A DNA stretch of 64,000 nt, from assembly GCA_018287875.1 (NCBI GenBank), contig JAGVVL010000002.1, positions 1,736,001 through 1,800,000 of the forward strand, read 5' to 3'. A model generated the notes under the pieces. It was not told where the DNA came from, did not search any database, and was given only the letters and a program-made list of their open reading frames with translations. Shown one piece after another: positions 58,501 to 64,000 of the stretch. Both the position numbers and the translations under genes were made by a program. Numbering within the stretch: the stretch's first letter is position 1; every line of letters starts with the position of its first letter. Origin of the DNA: Nigrospora sphaerica. Lineage: Eukaryota > Ascomycota > Sordariomycetes > Amphisphaeriales > Apiosporaceae.

Positions 58501-61500
58501 CCATTTCACGGCCGTCAACTCGCGGAATTAAAGCTAGCATCAGGTCGGCATAGTCTCTGGCATTGCTTCTTCACAGCCACCCTGGGCAAAAGGGAGGGCT
58601 CCCCACTCCTCGGCTGTCAGGACGGGTTAGTATAGAAGCAATAGATCGCTACCCCGCCGGCCGAAAGAAGCTCTTGGGGTGCCTACACGGCTTTCATGAG
58701 GGCAGGGTTATCCGGCACATCCATCCGATTGGTACCCTATTTGCCGTCAGAACCGAAAAGAAGTTTCCAGCAACCTGTTTGTCTCACCCCTTTGGGAGCG
58801 GGCCAGCCCTCGCAGGGAGCTGTCAGCGGAAATGCAGGGACGATCCATGCAGACGCCCACGTCGTGCCCACACCCTGCGCGCGGCCATCACGGGTCAAGG
58901 ATATCTGACGGAATGATACACGCCGGCTTCGAAGAAAACTTCGGCACAGCCGTTCCGAGCGCCCGGGGGGTGTTTTGATCCGGAGGACCAAACCCTTCTT
59001 ACCCCCCAAGGGAAAAGGGTTCGTGTGCTCAGCCCTCGGCGCCACCGGAAGGACCCAGGAGACTGAGCCGGCCCGTAGCTGAGCCGCTGCCACGTGCCGT
59101 TGAGACCCCTAGGGGTCTCGAGAGATTTCTTCCCTTTGGTGGCGGCAGACTTCAGGATGATTCTTTGCTTTCGAGCCTGACCAGCGCCGATCCCAACGGG
59201 CTCCGGGTTGATGACGGCCCCGAGTGCTGACGTAGGTGTTCTTCGGGGCGGACCAGGCGGTGTGCCAATGGTACCGCGTATCTCGGGCAGCCTGGTAAGT
59301 CGAGGAAGGACGCCCCATGTCCACGAGATGTCCGATGGTGAACGCTGCCCTTCGACCGAGTGTACTCACAGAGAGAGCACTGGGCAACACCATTCTCCGC
59401 TGCTGTGGCTTTGATATAGTTTATCCCCCAGTCCTTGGTGATGTGTAGGCCCTTTCTTATCAGTAATCAGAATACAGCCTCTTCGCTGGGCCACGCCCTG
59501 ATATGCAGGAGCCACCCTGCTGAGACTGTAAAGGAAGATATCCAGTTTCTCCCGTGCAAAGAGTACACGGTATAGCATCACTGGAGGGCCTTTTTTGCGC
59601 CGAAAACCCCTCCGAAAGGCGGCCCCCCTCGCCCAAATTGAGTTTCGCCAAGATCGAGCCGCGCGAGGGGGATGCTGAGGCGTACAGGCTGCCCTGACCT
59701 GATTCTCCGGGAGAGGGTGAGCGCCACGTCCCGGCAGACGCCTCCGAGTGTTGTGATTTGGCGGCCTTGGGGGGCGGACAGGGATGATGCAGTCTGACGT
59801 CGAGAAAAGCAACCACTGGTGGCGGCCCAAGAGGATGATCGGCGCATATGCACCCCTACACCCCCCCTTCCCACGGGCCAGGGATGATTCAAAAGCCGGC
59901 GTCATCTGAGCCCATGCCCTTGCCAATGGCGAGCCGTCCGGAAGCGAGCTTAGTCCGGACGGGGTTGCTGCGGATAGCCGCGCTTGCGCGGGTGAGAAAA
60001 CAGAGCCCAAGGTGAGAGAGGTGGGGAGGGCAGGAGGGGTCGTCGTCAGCACCGTACCTGTGTTCCTTAGCCCGATCCAGCGGTCATGCGCGCTTCTTTG
60101 AAGCGCATGCACGATGGGTTAATGGTCCTGAACCGTCCGCCGCCCGATTCCTGGGCTGCCGCTTCGGTGGTTCGTGGCCCTAAGCTATTACTGCATCCCT
60201 ACAGAGCTGCCTAGCTGCCTGGCCGTACCGGGCCGAATGCCCGGTGGTCGAGATGGTCAATTCCCCTCCCAAGGCTACAATGGCGGTGGAGGTGAGTCAA
60301 CGCCGTAGCGTTAACCACCGGCCGTTCACGAGGTGGTGCATCACGGACCAGATCCAGCAACTGCTTGAAACCCAGAGCCCCGGATCCCTTGCTTGTTCAG
60401 GTGGGCCTCGGGGAGGCGACGTGCGGGCAGGAGATAGAGGCGGGAGGGGGAGACGGACTAGGCCCCGGCCACGGGTACCAGCACAGCAGGCGTCTGTTCG
60501 TGCCGCCCCAGGTACCGTCCCGAGGGCAGGCGGGAGGCCACCCTCCTCCGTTTTTCCTTCCCTTCAGACGCGCTGGCGGCTTTTGGTACGTTGCAGTGTG
60601 TACAGTCATACAGAAGAAATGGTGCCACGGTACATTGCCTCTTCTTCTTCCTCCTCCTCCTCCTCCTCCACCGCCCCTTTCCTTCCCCTCTGCCCCGTCC
60701 CCTCTTGGCGCCATCACTACCGTGCGTCCTCGCGCTCCCGTGCCGAGGAATCTTCTCGGCCGTCCCCCCAAAACAAAATAAGAAAGGACGAGAAAGGAAG
60801 TACGCCTGCGACCAGCGACCCCTCGACCCAGACACCACGTGACAAGTCCGGCTCGCGGAATGCTAAGACAAGGTATCCCGATCGGGGCGGGTGGTTCTTC
60901 GGCCAGGGCAGGAAATGGGGGCAAGAAATGGATCTCTGGCCATGGGAAAATCTACTCTCTGATCCAGGGTCCTAGGGTCTTTCCACCCGTCCCCTCGCCC
61001 CTCTACGCTACTTTCTACCCGCTATAGCGGCTATACTAACGCCACATATAACCCCTTGGAGATTGCCTACCGCGGGCCCTGATCCGGTCTTTGCCCCCCC
61101 CCCTCTCCCCCCTTGCGTGGCCCCTTTCCCCCAACAACTCGGGTATCGAACCTCCTTCTGCGACAATTCCCTGCCACTGGGACCGAATCTCGGCGTTTGT
61201 ACCCCCCCATCGAGACCCTCCCTGTCTCCACCGGCTTGTACTACCCCCAAACGGGTAGCCGCTTGTATGGGGGTCGCCTGGGAGCTCTGAAGGGTGTCTG
61301 GTGATGATTTACCGCTATCTTTACCTTCTCAATGACTTTCCCCGGTAACATAGTCACAGCCAAGTACCCTGCTCTCGTGGTCCCCCCCCCCCACACAAGT
61401 CGCGCGTGTGACTGGTCTTTCCTAGCTTATATTGCGGCGCTATGTAACGGTGCAGCAACCGTTTGTCGTCTGGAAGACGGCGGCCTTGCGTCCGTAAGGC

Positions 61501-64000
61501 CGGCCTCGGTGCTTTCGACGTCACATCGTTTACTCGCAGAGGCATATGCCGTGCAATGTTATGGCTTAGCGAGCTCATCGGGGGAAAGGAGGGGCCTTGG
61601 GTCGCCGGCTCCTAGACTTGGTGAGGCAAAGTATATACGTGCAGATCAAGTGCATATTGAATCAACCCTGGCCGGGAAACGGCACCCTGCATCATCTCGG
61701 TTGCGGGCGGGGCGGATGCAGACGGGATACTCAACTGTGTATCTTCCTATATGTACTTGTCAGCCCTTCCTCCCCCGTTTCTGGGTTCGTCGTAAGCAGC
61801 GCGCGCGCTCGCACAGGCGGCGCAGGTCGACTAGGGGTGTCCATATCTGAATGCTGTCAGGCTTCGGTCTGCGTTCCTCCGGTGATGCGACCCCATTTCC
61901 AACCGAATCGTACAATCCACCTGAACCGGCGAGCCCTGCCAAACATACACGTGAATTTATTTATAGCCTCACCCTGCCAGTACGTGGCGTGTAGTCGAGG
62001 TTGAGGACCCTCCTACTGGAGCCCTGGAAATTTCCTTCCACCCACATGGGGGGCCTGCCGAAAAGGGGGTACGTATTTTTGCAACCACAAGGCTTCTGCC
62101 AATGCCCTGAAACCAGCTACCCAGGCTCCGCATTTGTTACACCGGCCGTGGCACAAACAATTGAATCTCGACAAAGCCTCGCACCGCCCCGGTACGTATA
62201 CCTGCATGGGTCAGGCCTCTAAGCTTGTTCTCCCCTGCTGATGGTGGCACGGCATGATCGTGCGTGTCTGATACGGACGTAAATACCGTCCGCGAAAACA
62301 CAGATAATGGTGACGGCGGGGACGCGATGATTGGAGCAGCACATTACCACACGTATCGCTGCAGGATCGAGGAACCAGCCGAGATTAGGTACGTGGGAGG
62401 CGGGTATCTGCTCAATTTGGTATGCCCCTAGTCGAACGCGTGCTTCCGTGGCATCCGTATCCGGACGAGAGCACCCATCTTCACTCCGTTCTCGCCTGTT
62501 AGAGCCCTCCTATTTGTGGTAAGCATATTCGGATTTGTTGTGGAGATTGCTTGGTCCCAATCAAGCGCAGTAGCGGTGTACCTCTGCGTGGCAGATACAC
62601 GTATCTTCGGGGCTGAGGCATCGTGACGCCGGGCCCTGGAAGCAGAAGGTGCTGGGATAACCGAGAAGCCTGGGAAACAGGCGAGCAGAATACCATGGAA
62701 GAGTCTGCGCCGTATCTCTTACGATCCGCAAAAGAGACTTTGAAGCATTTGGTTGCAAATCGTCCTTGAAAACAACGCAAGGCGTAACGGCTACCATACG
62801 GACAGAAGGCGAGGACGTTGCGGCAACGCGTGTGATGGCCCCGATGGTTCACGGGCAGGTAAGCGGGAACAAGGCGTGAGACCCATACCCCCAGCTGACT
62901 GAGACAAGCGTTGTCGATATGCGTCAGGCCTGGCCAGAGTCGGAGCATGGCGTGGAAACGTACTGTTCCAAGCCACCGCACACAAGAAGGCAACATACGC
63001 GAAGATAGGGTGTCGGCGGAAGGATGACCACGCCCTACCCCAGCCATCGGGAACAGCATCAAGGGATACGCAGCTCCATGAAGTAGTGTGAGCACATGGC
63101 ATCGTTAAAGGTCCTTCGATGATCTCGCATGAAGCCTCGCAGCGCCGAAGGGACACGTTAAGCGAGTTTTGCCAAGCCGGCGCGCTTTCGATATACCAGT
63201 GATGCCCTGCAGTTGGTGTCAGGGTTTCCGTCATTGCCGTCACGGCACCCGAGACGGGGAGAGCGTGATGGAGGTTGTAGGCCGGTACTTGCATACATCA
63301 CAAGGCGAATGGCGTCGCACAGCCTAAGGCGATACCACGCCCTCCGGCGGCAATCGCACGAGGCAGCCCGGCCGGCCAATGATGAGATGCATGCTGTCGT
63401 CTCACGAACGCGTACGGCCAACGTCGCTTCGTCTCGCCTTGCATCCGCATGCCGCCGTCCAGCAGCCGAAGGATCGAAAAGGGGGGGTTGTATCGCCGGG
63501 GATGCATGGCGCTAAGCAGTTCGGCTGTCGGGGCGAGTAACCAAGTAGCCGGTTCCCTCGCGAGGCCACTGCCGTACGAACAGGCGCAGCCGTGCAGCCG
63601 TGCATGGCAGAATGCATGGGAATATAAAGAGGGGGCCACCGGAGCCTGTCTCTATTCGCGGGGCGCACGCCGTGGACAGTCCCACAGCATGAAGGGCAGG
63701 GTGCAACGTCGTCCTCAGCACCGGCATGGCCCCTCTTGCCCCCCTGCTACGAACCCCCTGCGACCCCCTGTCATGCCGACTTGATTTTAGGTTGGTGAAA
63801 GGGTGGAAGGGAGGGCGCGAGATCTGGGTTTCAGAGACAATATCCAGACTGCATGATCTTGACGCAGGCAAGCACGCTTCCTCGTTTCCCGTTTCCCTTC
63901 CCGGCCAAGTCGCCAGACTTCGGCAGGCTAGGCCGATGGAAGAAAACAAAACGAAAAGAATAAAAAGGACGGGGATGCTGGAATGCTGGGGTGCTGACAG
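55594..64000. other. Gene-free right end, 8.4 kb
   Basis: No open frame here carries a recognisable domain, signal peptide or consistent coding bias. From about 56100 to 58550 the sequence is A+T-richer with stops in all frames. From 58600 onward it is of mixed composition with CT-rich patches such as (TCC)n near 60649-60669. I see no transposon protein, terminal repeats, tRNA or rRNA. Confidence 0.6.

Noticed and set aside
59366..60112. A 248-codon minus-strand open frame
   Set aside because: No domain, signal peptide or membrane pattern is recognisable, overlapping frames of similar quality exist, and no splice structure improves it.
60244..60975. A 243-codon plus-strand open frame with a poly-serine tract
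   Set aside because: Low-complexity from a (TCC)n repeat; the rest is Arg/Pro/Gly-rich without known domains, as expected from chance in GC-rich DNA.
62499..63294. Overlapping minus-strand open frames of 167 and 198 codons
   Set aside because: They overlap each other in different frames and show no recognisable protein features.

Overview
The window looks like nuclear DNA of a filamentous ascomycete (Pezizomycotina, probably Sordariomycetes). Genes carry short introns of about 48-190 bases with GTNNGN donors and CTGAC-like branch sites, and coding exons are very GC-rich at third positions. Several families present are fungal or typical of filamentous fungi: Zn2Cys6 and Clr5 regulators, a 2EXR protein, an Mbp1-type APSES factor, CENP-L/Fta1 and NmrA. 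Genes are spaced about one per 3 kb and separated by long non-coding stretches. No rRNA, tRNA, CRISPR array or intact transposon was found. I rebuilt twenty protein genes, and every multi-exon model keeps phase across all of its introns.

Left part (1-16.6 kb): the mitochondrial 2-oxoglutarate dehydrogenase adaptor Kgd4/YMR-31 (minus), a choline/GABA-type amino-acid permease (minus), a Clr5-domain protein (minus), a RUS/DUF647 protein (plus), cytochrome c haem lyase (minus) and mevalonate diphosphate decarboxylase ERG19 (minus). A 4.6-kb stretch between the first two genes has no recognisable gene.

Middle part (16.6-45 kb): an AT-richer gene-free block, then a six-exon PhoD-type phosphatase (minus) with a CACGTG box upstream, and an NmrA-like protein (minus). 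Next come a secreted CE1 esterase (plus), succinyl-CoA:3-ketoacid CoA-transferase (plus) and an AhpD-like protein (minus). These are followed by a nine-exon MFS anion:cation symporter (minus), a six-exon Zn2Cys6 transcription factor (minus), a FucP-type sugar transporter (plus) and a small Rossmann-fold SDR-like protein (minus). The transporter, regulator, transporter run is the nearest thing to a functional neighbourhood, possibly nutrient uptake with local control, but no biosynthetic core enzyme is present.

Right part (45-64 kb): a 2EXR protein (minus), the inner-kinetochore subunit Fta1/CENP-L (plus), the MBF cell-cycle factor Mbp1/Res2 (minus), a Cup1-like LYR protein (plus) and a SSAT-like GNAT acetyltransferase (minus). 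The last 8.4 kb (55.6-64 kb) has no gene I can support; its first third is AT-richer and may be decayed repeat.

I did not find a clearly new multi-gene system. The more interesting points are the AT-rich islands and the large gene-free end, the phosphate-type E-box before the phosphatase, a stop-free in-frame intron in the Mbp1 gene, two 23-base G tracts of equal length inside introns, and the duplicated haem-regulatory motif in the haem lyase.
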